From the NCBI GenBank assembly GCA_945904015.1, contig CAMDPK010000002.1, positions 43,940 through 107,939 of the forward strand: 64,000 nucleotides of DNA, read 5' to 3'. Within the stretch, counting starts at the first letter, position 1. The number at the start of each line of letters is the position of its first letter. Position numbers and translations under genes: made by a program. The stretch is from Candidatus Kuenenia stuttgartensis (GTDB taxonomy: Bacteria; Planctomycetota; Planctomycetia; Planctomycetales; Planctomycetaceae). The notes under the pieces are model-generated. The model was given only the letters and a program-made list of their open reading frames with translations, was not told the origin of the DNA and made no database searches. Below, in pieces: positions 42,301 to 49,800 of this stretch.

Positions 42301-42813
42301 ATGAATCTGCTCGACCGCTTATTGGGACACGATGCCTGGACGACGCGGCAGTTGTTGCTGCTCTGCCAGAACCTGACCGACGATCAACTCGATCGCGAGT
42401 CCGACATTGGGCACCGAACGGTGCGGGCCACGTTTCAGCACATCATCCGCAACGTCGAAGTATGGTCCGATTTGATGGCGGGCCGTCCCGTGACGCCGAA
42501 CCAAGACGCGCGAGCACAAGATCAATCCGTCGCTACGTTGCTGGTCCAATTGGATCATGCGGCTGCGAACCTGGCCGACATCTCGCGAGCCGTTGCCGAG
42601 CGCGACGGTTGGGACGAGCGGTTTGTCGATCCGCTCGACGGCATCGAGAAGTCCTATGGCGGCAGCATCGCCCACATTCTGACTCACAGCATGCACCATC
42701 GAGCCCAGTTGCTGTACCTGCTCCGCCGGCTGGGCGTAGCCGGATTGCCCGAAGGTGATGTCCTCAGTTGGGAGCAACACACGACCGATCGCAATGGACC
42801 GAATGAACAATGA
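42301..42813 (+). CDS. DinB-family protein
   Basis: The 170-residue protein has the same fold: MNLLDRLLGHDAWTTRQLLL, VRATFQHIIRNVEVWSDLMA, and AHILTHSMHHRAQLLYLLRR with the metal-type His residues. The ATG at 42301 is preferred over the GTG-type start 24 bases earlier because it leaves a normal gap from the previous gene. It overlaps the next gene by 4 bp. Confidence 0.85.
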   Translation: MNLLDRLLGHDAWTTRQLLLLCQNLTDDQLDRESDIGHRTVRATFQHIIRNVEVWSDLMAGRPVTPNQDARAQDQSVATLLVQLDHAAANLADISRAVAERDGWDERFVDPLDGIEKSYGGSIAHILTHSMHHRAQLLYLLRRLGVAGLPEGDVLSWEQHTTDRNGPNEQ

Positions 42814-43853
42814 CACCGCGATCGCCGCAAAATCCAAGAAGACTCCTGCTCCTTGCTGGATTTGCATCGATGACTTTTGTTCGCACGATGATTGGCATGT
42901 TCATGTTCGGCTGCGGGGTGATCGCGTGTTGTTTCGCCGACGATGGGGCAGCCGATCCAAAATCAGCGCGATCGCCTGACGTCGTGAGGAATTCGATTGG
43001 CATGAAACTGGTATTGGTTCCGGCCGGTGAGTTCGCGATGGGTGCGGCGGACTCAGACAAGGACGCCAACAAGGACGAAACGCCGCAACATCGAGTCCGA
43101 ATTTCTCGGCCCTTCCGCTTGGGGGTCCATGAAGTGACGGTCGGCCAGTTCCGAGCGTTTGTGGACGCGACGGGACACAAGACCGCCGCCGAGTCCGAAC
43201 CATCGTCCGGTTTCGATGAGGCGACGCGAACATTTCAGTATGAGCAGCGAGGTTTCCATTGGCGGAATCTCGGCTGGAAGCAGACCAATGACCATCCCGT
43301 GCTGAACGTCACTTGGTTTGATGCGACGGCCTTTTGCAAATGGCTGAGCAAGCAGGAAGCCTGCACCTATCGTCTGCCGACCGAAGCCGAATGGGAGTAC
43401 GCCCGCCGAGCGGGGACCGAGTCCCGTTTCCTGAATGGCTCGTCGATCGACCACCTGCGTCTCATCGCGAATGTGCAAGACCTGTCGCTAGCCGAGAAGA
43501 AGCCGCGGTTCTCCAACTCCGAGTTATCCAGTTATCTCGAAAGCCCGGTCCCGTGGGACGACGGCCATCCGTTCTCGGCCCTCGTCGGCAAGTATCGGCC
43601 GAACGGATTCGGACTCTACGACATGCTGGGCAACGCGGCCGAATGGTGTCAGGACTGGTACGGCGACGACGCTTATCGAGATTCTCCCACCACCGATCCA
43701 ACAGGCCCGGCGAATGGAGCAGACCGAGTCGTCCGCGGCGGAGCGTTTCTGCACCAGCCACGTCACTGCCGTGTGACGCAGCGCGTGAGCGGCTCACCTA
43801 ATTACCACAACTACATCATCGGCTTTCGAGTGGCCTTGGAGGTCGCTGATTGA
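42810..43853 (+). CDS. FGE/sulfatase-modifying factor-like protein, probably not a true FGE
   Basis: The 347-residue protein has a signal peptide and the SUMF1 fold: SIGMKLVLVPAGEFAMGAAD, FRLGVHEVTVGQFRAFV, FCKWLSKQEACTYRLPTEAE and LGNAAEWCQDWYGDDAY. At the catalytic site, formylglycine-generating enzymes have two cysteines. Here the first is replaced by His (GGAFLHQPRHC), leaving one Cys. So it may bind or modify sugars or peptides instead. It overlaps the DinB gene by 4 bp (ATGA). Confidence 0.85.
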   Translation: MTPRSPQNPRRLLLLAGFASMTFVRTMIGMFMFGCGVIACCFADDGAADPKSARSPDVVRNSIGMKLVLVPAGEFAMGAADSDKDANKDETPQHRVRISRPFRLGVHEVTVGQFRAFVDATGHKTAAESEPSSGFDEATRTFQYEQRGFHWRNLGWKQTNDHPVLNVTWFDATAFCKWLSKQEACTYRLPTEAEWEYARRAGTESRFLNGSSIDHLRLIANVQDLSLAEKKPRFSNSELSSYLESPVPWDDGHPFSALVGKYRPNGFGLYDMLGNAAEWCQDWYGDDAYRDSPTTDPTGPANGADRVVRGGAFLHQPRHCRVTQRVSGSPNYHNYIIGFRVALEVAD

Positions 43854-44055
43854 CGGGATCGAGCCATCGGGATCTTCCGTTCGGCGAATGATCGGTGTCC
43901 GCCTGGCGTTCAAACTCAGTGACTCGGATCGCTTCACGTTGCGCGCGAAGTACGATTGAATGGGAGGTGCGTAGTCGCGTTCGCCAGGACGCGGATATTC
44001 CTCCACGATGGCCCGCACTCTGGCGATGTGCGGCGACAACAGCAGGAAACAGTCC

Positions 44056-45342
44056 ATGCGCTGGACAACTCTGACGGTCTTCGTCGTTCTCACGATTCTT
44101 TCGTCGGCCGCTGAAGCGGTGACCATCATCCACGCGGGCCGGATGATCGACGGACGCAACGACCAGCCGCGCAAAGAGGTGTCGATCGTCATCGAGAATG
44201 GCCGCATCACTCGCGTCGCGGCCGGCTACATCGAAGCTGGTCCCGACGACAAGCTGATCCGGCTGACTGAGCACACCGTGATGCCCGGCTTGATGGATAT
44301 GCACACGCACTTGCAGTCGCAGCACTCGAAGGACTCGTACACCGAGCGGTTCTTCATGGAGCAGGCCGACTACGCTCTGCGTTCAACCGTCTACGCGCGA
44401 GTCACTCTGCTCGCTGGATTCACGACCGTCCGTGATTTGGGGGACAACGGCGTCAACTCGATTGCTCTGCGAAAGGCGATCGAGAATGGATGGGTGCCGG
44501 GTCCGCGGATCTTCACGTCTGGAAAATCGCTGGCGACAACGGGCGGTCACGCCGATCCGACCAACGCGCTGCGGGGCGATTTCAAACGTGACGCCGGGCC
44601 GCTCGAAGGAGTCATCAACGGCCCCGACGATGCTCGCAAGGCGGTGCGTCAGCGCTACAAAGATGGTGCTGACCTCATCAAGCTGACGGCCACCGGCGGA
44701 GTGCTCAGTCTCGCCGCCAGCGGCCAGAATCCGCAGTTCACCGCCGAGGAATTACAGGCCATCGTTTCCACGGCCCACGACTACAACATGATCGTCGCTG
44801 TGCATGCTCACGGTGCCGAGGGGATGAAGCGTGCCGTCCTGGCCGGAGTCGATTCCATCGAGCACGGCACCTACATGACTGACGAAATCATCGAGCTGAT
44901 GAAAAAGAATGGAACCTACTGGGTGCCTACGAACATGGCGGGCGAGTGGGTCGCTGAAAAATCGAAAGAGCCGGGCTATTTCCCTGAAATCGTGCGTCCC
45001 AAAGCCGCCGCGATCGGCCCGCAGATTTGCGACACGTTCAAAAAAGCGCACGCCGCCGGAGTGAAGATCGCCTTCGGCACGGACACAGGCGTGTCACCGC
45101 ACGGCCAGAATGCGCACGAATTCGAGCTGATGGTTGCGGGCGGAATGCCTCCGATGAAAGCGATTCAATCGGCGACGCTCGTGAGTGCGCAACTGCTCAA
45201 GATCGAAGATCGGCTGGGGACAATCGAGGAGAAAAAACTCGCCGACATTGTGGCCGTGAAAGGCGATCCGCTGACCGACATCAGCACGATGAAGAACGTT
45301 GTCTTCGTGATGAAAGAGGGTGTGGTCTTCAAAGGGCCATGA
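44056..45342 (+). CDS. Metal-dependent amidohydrolase, exported
   Basis: The 428-residue protein has a signal peptide ([20 protein letters not shown]), [20 protein letters not shown], the metal-binding HxH ([13 protein letters not shown]), a Lys ([10 protein letters not shown]), [22 protein letters not shown] and the Asp in [11 protein letters not shown]. It belongs to the imidazolonepropionase-like/prolidase-like amidohydrolases. The substrate is unknown. AGGAAA precedes the ATG. Confidence 0.9.
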   Translation: MRWTTLTVFVVLTILSSAAEAVTIIHAGRMIDGRNDQPRKEVSIVIENGRITRVAAGYIEAGPDDKLIRLTEHTVMPGLMDMHTHLQSQHSKDSYTERFFMEQADYALRSTVYARVTLLAGFTTVRDLGDNGVNSIALRKAIENGWVPGPRIFTSGKSLATTGGHADPTNALRGDFKRDAGPLEGVINGPDDARKAVRQRYKDGADLIKLTATGGVLSLAASGQNPQFTAEELQAIVSTAHDYNMIVAVHAHGAEGMKRAVLAGVDSIEHGTYMTDEIIELMKKNGTYWVPTNMAGEWVAEKSKEPGYFPEIVRPKAAAIGPQICDTFKKAHAAGVKIAFGTDTGVSPHGQNAHEFELMVAGGMPPMKAIQSATLVSAQLLKIEDRLGTIEEKKLADIVAVKGDPLTDISTMKNVVFVMKEGVVFKGP

Positions 45343-45353
45343 GGCGTGAATGC

Positions 45354-45424
45354 AGGATGGCCGCACTCGGCCGTCCCTCATCGGGGTTCATTCTCAAACA
45401 CGGACGGCCGAGTGCGGCCATCCT
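45354..45424. repeat. Palindromic element, AGGATGG family
   Basis: Perfect 23-bp arms (AGGATGGCCGCACTCGGCCG... and complement). It shares the AGGATGG...CCGTCC skeleton with 9458-9520, but several inner bases differ in matched pairs, so structure is kept while sequence changes. It lies between convergent genes. Confidence 0.9.
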
Positions 45425-45432
45425 ACGGAGCT

Positions 45433-46272
45433 TCACAGCCACGCGACGACACGCTCTTTCAGCGACGTCGGCAATCGTTGCTGCAACGCTTTCTCGAATT
45501 GCCGCTCGTTGTAGCGTGTGCTGAAGTGGCCGAAGATCAGCAATTCGTTTTTGAATTTGTCGGCTCGCTCCAGAATGTCGTCGAGGTGCATGTGGCCGAA
45601 CTTGTGGATCTTTTCTTTGCGATGCTCCGGCCGGAAGAACGTGACCTCAGTGATCAGGATTTGAGCGTTGAACAAATCCGGCTCGGCATCCAGTCCGGCG
45701 GGTGACGTGTCGCCGGTGTAGCAGAGCAGCGGCGAGCGGACTTCCCAGGAGACCTCTTTGCCGGAGAGTCGGACGTCGCGGATCTGATCCTGCGTCATGC
45801 CGAAGTATTCGGGACGCAGTTTTTTGCGACGCTCCCAAACGAGGTAGCCGAGCGATGGGACCGTGTGCGTCGTCGCGAAAGCGGTGACGAGATGCTCGCG
45901 CGAGAGTTCGATCGTGTCCCCCGCTTTAACTCCGACGAGCTTGCAGTTCATGCGGCCTCGGTCGAGCCGTTGCCAAACTTTGAGCAGCAGTTCGGTTGGT
46001 TCGAGCACGGACTCCGGTAGATAGATCGTCGGCGGTTCCATCTTCATCATCCGCCGCCGCGCGACGAATGCGGGCAATGCGGCCATGTGATCCAGATGCG
46101 CGTGCGTGATGAAAATTGTCGGCGTTCCCGTGAACGACCACGGTGCCCCGCCCAGATCGAAGCCGATTCGTAGTTCGGGGACTCGCCAATAACTCTGCAC
46201 CGCCGCTCGCGAGTAACCCTCGATGGTCAACGCTTTGTGCTTGTGCGTGCGGACGGGAAGATTTTCAACCAT
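45433..46272 (-). CDS. MBL-fold hydrolase, RNase Z-like
   Basis: The 279-residue protein has the HxHxDH motif ([20 protein letters not shown]), later metal ligands ([38 protein letters not shown]). It is RNase Z-like, so a tRNA 3' end maturase or related hydrolase. The ATG at 46272 has no Shine-Dalgarno site. It sits 6 bases from a palindromic element, and its first codons (VENLP) resemble the repeat's own translation. Confidence 0.85.
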   Translation of the reverse strand: MVENLPVRTHKHKALTIEGYSRAAVQSYWRVPELRIGFDLGGAPWSFTGTPTIFITHAHLDHMAALPAFVARRRMMKMEPPTIYLPESVLEPTELLLKVWQRLDRGRMNCKLVGVKAGDTIELSREHLVTAFATTHTVPSLGYLVWERRKKLRPEYFGMTQDQIRDVRLSGKEVSWEVRSPLLCYTGDTSPAGLDAEPDLFNAQILITEVTFFRPEHRKEKIHKFGHMHLDDILERADKFKNELLIFGHFSTRYNERQFEKALQQRLPTSLKERVVAWL

Positions 46273-46277
46273 GTGTC

Positions 46278-46365
46278 GTGGGGCAGGTTTTCAACCTGCC
46301 CGTCCAATTCATTGAATGACGCCAGAAGCGGATTAAATGCCGGGCAGGTTGAAAACCTGCCCCAC
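46278..46365. repeat. Palindromic element, GGCAGGTT family, filling an intergenic gap
   Basis: GTGGGGCAGGTTTTCAACCT and the full complement ending at 46365 enclose a 40-base centre. It fills nearly all of the gap between the Gfo/Idh/MocA gene (ends 46367) and the MBL gene (starts 46272), both on the minus strand. Confidence 0.9.
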
Positions 46366-46366
46366 G

Positions 46367-47464
46367 TCACGTGACATCCACGATTTTGCCGCTTTCGATG
46401 CTCTGCCGCTCAGCCTCGCAGAGTCGCAAGGCATTCAGCGCGAGCGTTCCCGAGAGTTCGGGAGCTTCGCGACCGGTCGTGATACTGTCGACGGCGGCTT
46501 GCAGCTCAGCAGTAAACGCGGCGCACCACTCAGTGCCGCCCGGAAGTTCCGGCTTTGCGGCGGAGCCATCGTTTGTGATCAGCGTCAGTGGGCGGTTCAC
46601 TACCCACTCGCCGGCATACGTTCCGGCGTCGTAAACGATCGTGGCTTGTTCGAGATACATCTCAAAGCCGTGCCCGAACGCCAATCCCTTCGCGGCGATT
46701 CCTCCGCTGACCGCCGTTACCGCGAGGTTCGGATTGTCGAACAGGTAGTTCGTGTGGACGTGATTGACGAGCCCCTCTTGTAGCAGCCCGCGCGAGAAAA
46801 CTTGCTTCGGCACGCCGCACAGCAGGCCGATGTAGTGATTGTCGTGGATGTGCAAATCGACTCCCCAGCCGCCGAGCTTGCGGAAGTCGCTCATGTCGTT
46901 CGACCAGTTCGGCTGGGCGATGACTCGGCGGAAGTGAGCCGCCAGTAGTTTTCCGTATTTACCGCCTCGAACCGTTTGGGCGGCGAAAGCGAACTCCGGA
47001 AAGAACGGAAGCACCTGGCCGACCAACAATTGCTTGCCCGCCTTCTTCGCGGCGTCAGCCATGCGGTTCGCTGCGGGAAGCTGCGTGGCGATCGGTTTCT
47101 CGACGAGCACATGCTTGCCGGCCGCGAGTGCTTCTAGCACGACGGATTCGTGCTGATCGGTCGGCAGGCAGATATCGACCAAGTCCACGTTCGGATCGGC
47201 CAGCAACTGCCGATAGTCGGCGAAGCCAGCAACATGCGACAGGTCCATTAGACTGCCGCGTGGTCCGAAGTTGCCTTGGATCGAGGTCCAGTCTCCCGCC
47301 AGTTTCTTGGCGTCTCGGGTGGCGATGGCGACGATTTCGCCGCCGTTCAACTTGGAGCCGATCGCTTTTCGCCGGCCGGATGCCCCGTCGGCCTCCAATT
47401 TCGTGGACGCTTCAAAGTGGGTCATGCCCATGAAACCGATGCCGATCAGGCCGATGCGGACCAT
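46367..47464 (-). CDS. Gfo/Idh/MocA-family oxidoreductase
   Basis: The 365-residue enzyme has the Rossmann motif VRIGLIGIGFMGMTHFEA and the EKP motif in HVLVEKPIATQLPAANRMAD. The C-terminal segments GWGVDLHIHDNHYIGLLCG and FEMYLEQATIVYDAGTYAGE fit the substrate domain. It probably oxidises a sugar or inositol-like compound with NAD(P). The ATG has a GGAGC site. It has no export signal, in contrast to the paralogue at 57074. Confidence 0.92.
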   Translation of the reverse strand: MVRIGLIGIGFMGMTHFEASTKLEADGASGRRKAIGSKLNGGEIVAIATRDAKKLAGDWTSIQGNFGPRGSLMDLSHVAGFADYRQLLADPNVDLVDICLPTDQHESVVLEALAAGKHVLVEKPIATQLPAANRMADAAKKAGKQLLVGQVLPFFPEFAFAAQTVRGGKYGKLLAAHFRRVIAQPNWSNDMSDFRKLGGWGVDLHIHDNHYIGLLCGVPKQVFSRGLLQEGLVNHVHTNYLFDNPNLAVTAVSGGIAAKGLAFGHGFEMYLEQATIVYDAGTYAGEWVVNRPLTLITNDGSAAKPELPGGTEWCAAFTAELQAAVDSITTGREAPELSGTLALNALRLCEAERQSIESGKIVDVT

Positions 47465-47947
47465 GCTGGTGCTCCGATGTCGTGACGTTCTGGGCTTTTC
47501 GAGCCAACCCGAAAGCGTGCGTAGCATCCGACTCGACGCGGAAAGATTCAAGCGGCCGGCTGATGGTATGGTCGCAACGGCTGAAATGCCTCCGCATTGA
47601 GCAGACATGGCAACCTGTTGGTCTTGCCCTGCGAGTGCACATGGACCTCGATCGAGTGTCGCGCGGGTGTTTGTGCCAGCTCACCAGGCTTGCTCCCCAA
47701 AAGAGTGCCCGCTTTGGTGGCTCTGACGCAGTTTGCGGCATCCGGACTGGCTGCGAGGTGCTGCCTGGCGGATTTTGCCGGTTGATCTAGGCGGTCTGGT
47801 TTTGCGGGTGTTATCATCCCGCCGACGTCGTCAGGTTGGCGACGTGATCGAGGCGAACCGAGAAGTGCCGTCCGAGGTGGAACTAGGCAGGCGATCTTCG
47901 AGGCCGACTCGATCGAACAAGGATGGTTCTAAGGAAGGAGACATGAC
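47465..47947. other. csrA leader and upstream region
   Basis: About 480 bp with no convincing gene. It is the intergenic region between a minus-strand gene and csrA. A TTATCAT-type -10 candidate lies at 47811-47817, but no well-spaced -35 is seen. The final part of the leader has several GGA motifs. Confidence 0.45.
47921..47940 (+). promoter_or_regulatory. GGA cluster over the csrA ribosome site
   Basis: The leader reads GGATGGTTCTAAGGAAGGAG just before the start, with GGA at 47921, 47933 and 47937. CsrA binds GGA motifs near ribosome sites, so autoregulation of csrA translation is likely. This is inference from the family. Confidence 0.5.
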
Positions 47948-48151
47948 ATGTTGGTACTTTCCAGGAAGGTCGGTGAGCGGGTTCTGGTTGGCGACAAGGT
48001 GGTCGTCACGGTCGTTCGGATTGGTCCCAACGCGGTGCGTTTGGGGATTGAAGCTCCCAAGGACATGAACATCGTCCGGGAGGAGTTGTGCGATCCGAAT
48101 GGAATCGTGATCGAAGGCGTGTCGCACGCGGAGCTATGCACGGCCGAGTAG
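47948..48151 (+). CDS. csrA: Carbon storage regulator CsrA
   Basis: The 67-residue protein is the RNA-binding translational regulator CsrA: MLVLSRKVGERVLVGDKVVV, VRIGPNAVRLGIEAPKDMNI and REEL. Length and all conserved residues are normal. The GGA motifs before its start suggest autoregulation. A strong terminator follows after 42 bp, so it is monocistronic. No flagellar or fliW gene is adjacent. Confidence 0.96.
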   Translation: MLVLSRKVGERVLVGDKVVVTVVRIGPNAVRLGIEAPKDMNIVREELCDPNGIVIEGVSHAELCTAE

Positions 48152-48193
48152 GCCGAGTCGAGTTGCCCGGCCATCCGGGCTTGATGGAAATGA

Positions 48194-48226
48194 GCGAGCG
48201 CCGGGCGACCGGCGCTCGCTTTTTTT
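48194..48226 (+). terminator. Intrinsic terminator of csrA
   Basis: GCGAGCGCCGG (48194-48204) and CCGGCGCTCGC (48209-48219) form an 11-bp stem with a 4-base loop, followed by seven T residues. Confidence 0.92.
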
Positions 48227-48358
48227 GTTCGCGGGCTGTGAGCGAATCCGACCGATGTTAGAATCCGCCACGACTGATACGAGAATCGTCCGTGCCGTCT
48301 GCCGCAGGCGGATGAGAGAGCGGCCGAACTGACGACTCACGCCCAATCGGAGTTAACC

Positions 48359-49738
48359 ATGCTGCAATTCACCGGCAAAGGAACGGCTCACACTTGCGAC
48401 GGAGTGACACGGCGCGACTTCTTACAGGCTGGAGCACTCGGAGCCACCGGGCTGACCCTGGCCGACGCCGTCCGAGCCAAAGAGGCCGGAGCCGTCGAAA
48501 AGGGCAAGGAAGAACGCTCCTGCATCATGATCTTCAACCTCGGTGCGCCGAGTCAGTTTGAGACTTGGGATCCGAAGCCGGATGCTCCCGCAGAGATTCG
48601 CGGGCCGTTCAAGCCGATCGCGACAAAGTCTCCGGAAATTCAAATCAGCGAAATCTTCCCGAAGCACGCGGCGATCGCGGACAAGTTTTCCATCGTGCGA
48701 AGCTGCTTTCACACCGGAGCTGCCGTGCACGACACGGGGCATCAGATGATGCAGACCGGGCGGTTGTTCTCAGGCGGAATCATCACACCGCACGCGGGCT
48801 GCGTGGCGAGCTACCTGATGGGTCGCCGCACCGATTTGCCGGCTCACGTCATCATGCCGCAAACGATGGGCAACACTGGCGGAGGATTGCCGCACGGCCA
48901 GGACAGCGGGTTCCTCGGCAAGGCTCACGCACCATTCTTTTTGAATGCCGATCCGTCGAAAGAAGATTTCCGCGTACCCGACTTGCTGCCTCCGAAGCAG
49001 ATTGGCGAAGTGCGACTCGACCGCCGCCGCAAGCTGCGCGAAGTCGTGGACAGCACCGTCAACAACTTCGAGAAGAGCGAAAACGCCAAGCTCGTGGACA
49101 GTAGCTTCGAGGCCGCGTTCCGCATGATCACTAGCGAGCAAGCTCGCGCGGCGTTCGATCTGACTCGCGAGCCGAAAGCGGTGCGCGAGAAGTACGGCAT
49201 GAGCCGCTTCGGACAAAGTTGTTTGCTGTCTCGGCGGTTGATCGAGGCCGGAGTGCGGTTTGTCACCGTCAACACGTTCTTGACCGTCTTCGACGAGATC
49301 ACCTGGGACATCCACGGCACGAAGCCGTTCACGTCCATCGAAGGCATGCGCGACATCGTCGCTCCGATGTACGACCAAGGCTACGCGGCGCTGATCGAAG
49401 ACCTCGAAGAGCGCGGGATGCTCGAAAACACGATGGTCTGCAATCTCGCTGAGTTTGGCCGCACGCCGCGCGTGAATCCCGCCGGTGGTCGCGATCACTG
49501 GCCGCAATGCTGGTCGATGTACTTCGCGGGTGGCGGCGTTCAAGGCGGTCGAGTCATTGGCAAGAGCGATCCGATCGGCGGCTATCCGGCCGAGCGTCCA
49601 GTCAATCCCGCCGAGGTCGTTGCGACGATTTATCACAGCCTCGGCTTCAACCTTGAAGCGCATCTGCCCGGTCCGGCTGGCCGGCCATTCCCGTTGGTCG
49701 ATTTCGGGACCAAGCCGATCACGGAGTTATTCTCCTGA
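48359..49738 (+). CDS. DUF1501 protein, Tat-exported
   Basis: The 459-residue protein has a twin-arginine-like signal (TRRDFLQAGALGATGLTLAD). The body carries CIMIFNLGAPSQFETWDPKP, FSIVRSCFHTGAAVHDTGHQ, GQSCLLSRRLIEAGVRFVTV and MVCNLAEFGRTPRVNPAGGR. It is paired with the DUF1549 gene 62 bp downstream. Function is unknown; a sulfatase-like fold is expected. Confidence 0.93.
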   Translation: MLQFTGKGTAHTCDGVTRRDFLQAGALGATGLTLADAVRAKEAGAVEKGKEERSCIMIFNLGAPSQFETWDPKPDAPAEIRGPFKPIATKSPEIQISEIFPKHAAIADKFSIVRSCFHTGAAVHDTGHQMMQTGRLFSGGIITPHAGCVASYLMGRRTDLPAHVIMPQTMGNTGGGLPHGQDSGFLGKAHAPFFLNADPSKEDFRVPDLLPPKQIGEVRLDRRRKLREVVDSTVNNFEKSENAKLVDSSFEAAFRMITSEQARAAFDLTREPKAVREKYGMSRFGQSCLLSRRLIEAGVRFVTVNTFLTVFDEITWDIHGTKPFTSIEGMRDIVAPMYDQGYAALIEDLEERGMLENTMVCNLAEFGRTPRVNPAGGRDHWPQCWSMYFAGGGVQGGRVIGKSDPIGGYPAERPVNPAEVVATIYHSLGFNLEAHLPGPAGRPFPLVDFGTKPITELFS

Positions 49739-49800
49739 CCGATTCGCCGATCCATCTGGGCAAGCCAAGTGCTTGCCCTTTTTATTTTTCAAACACCGAG

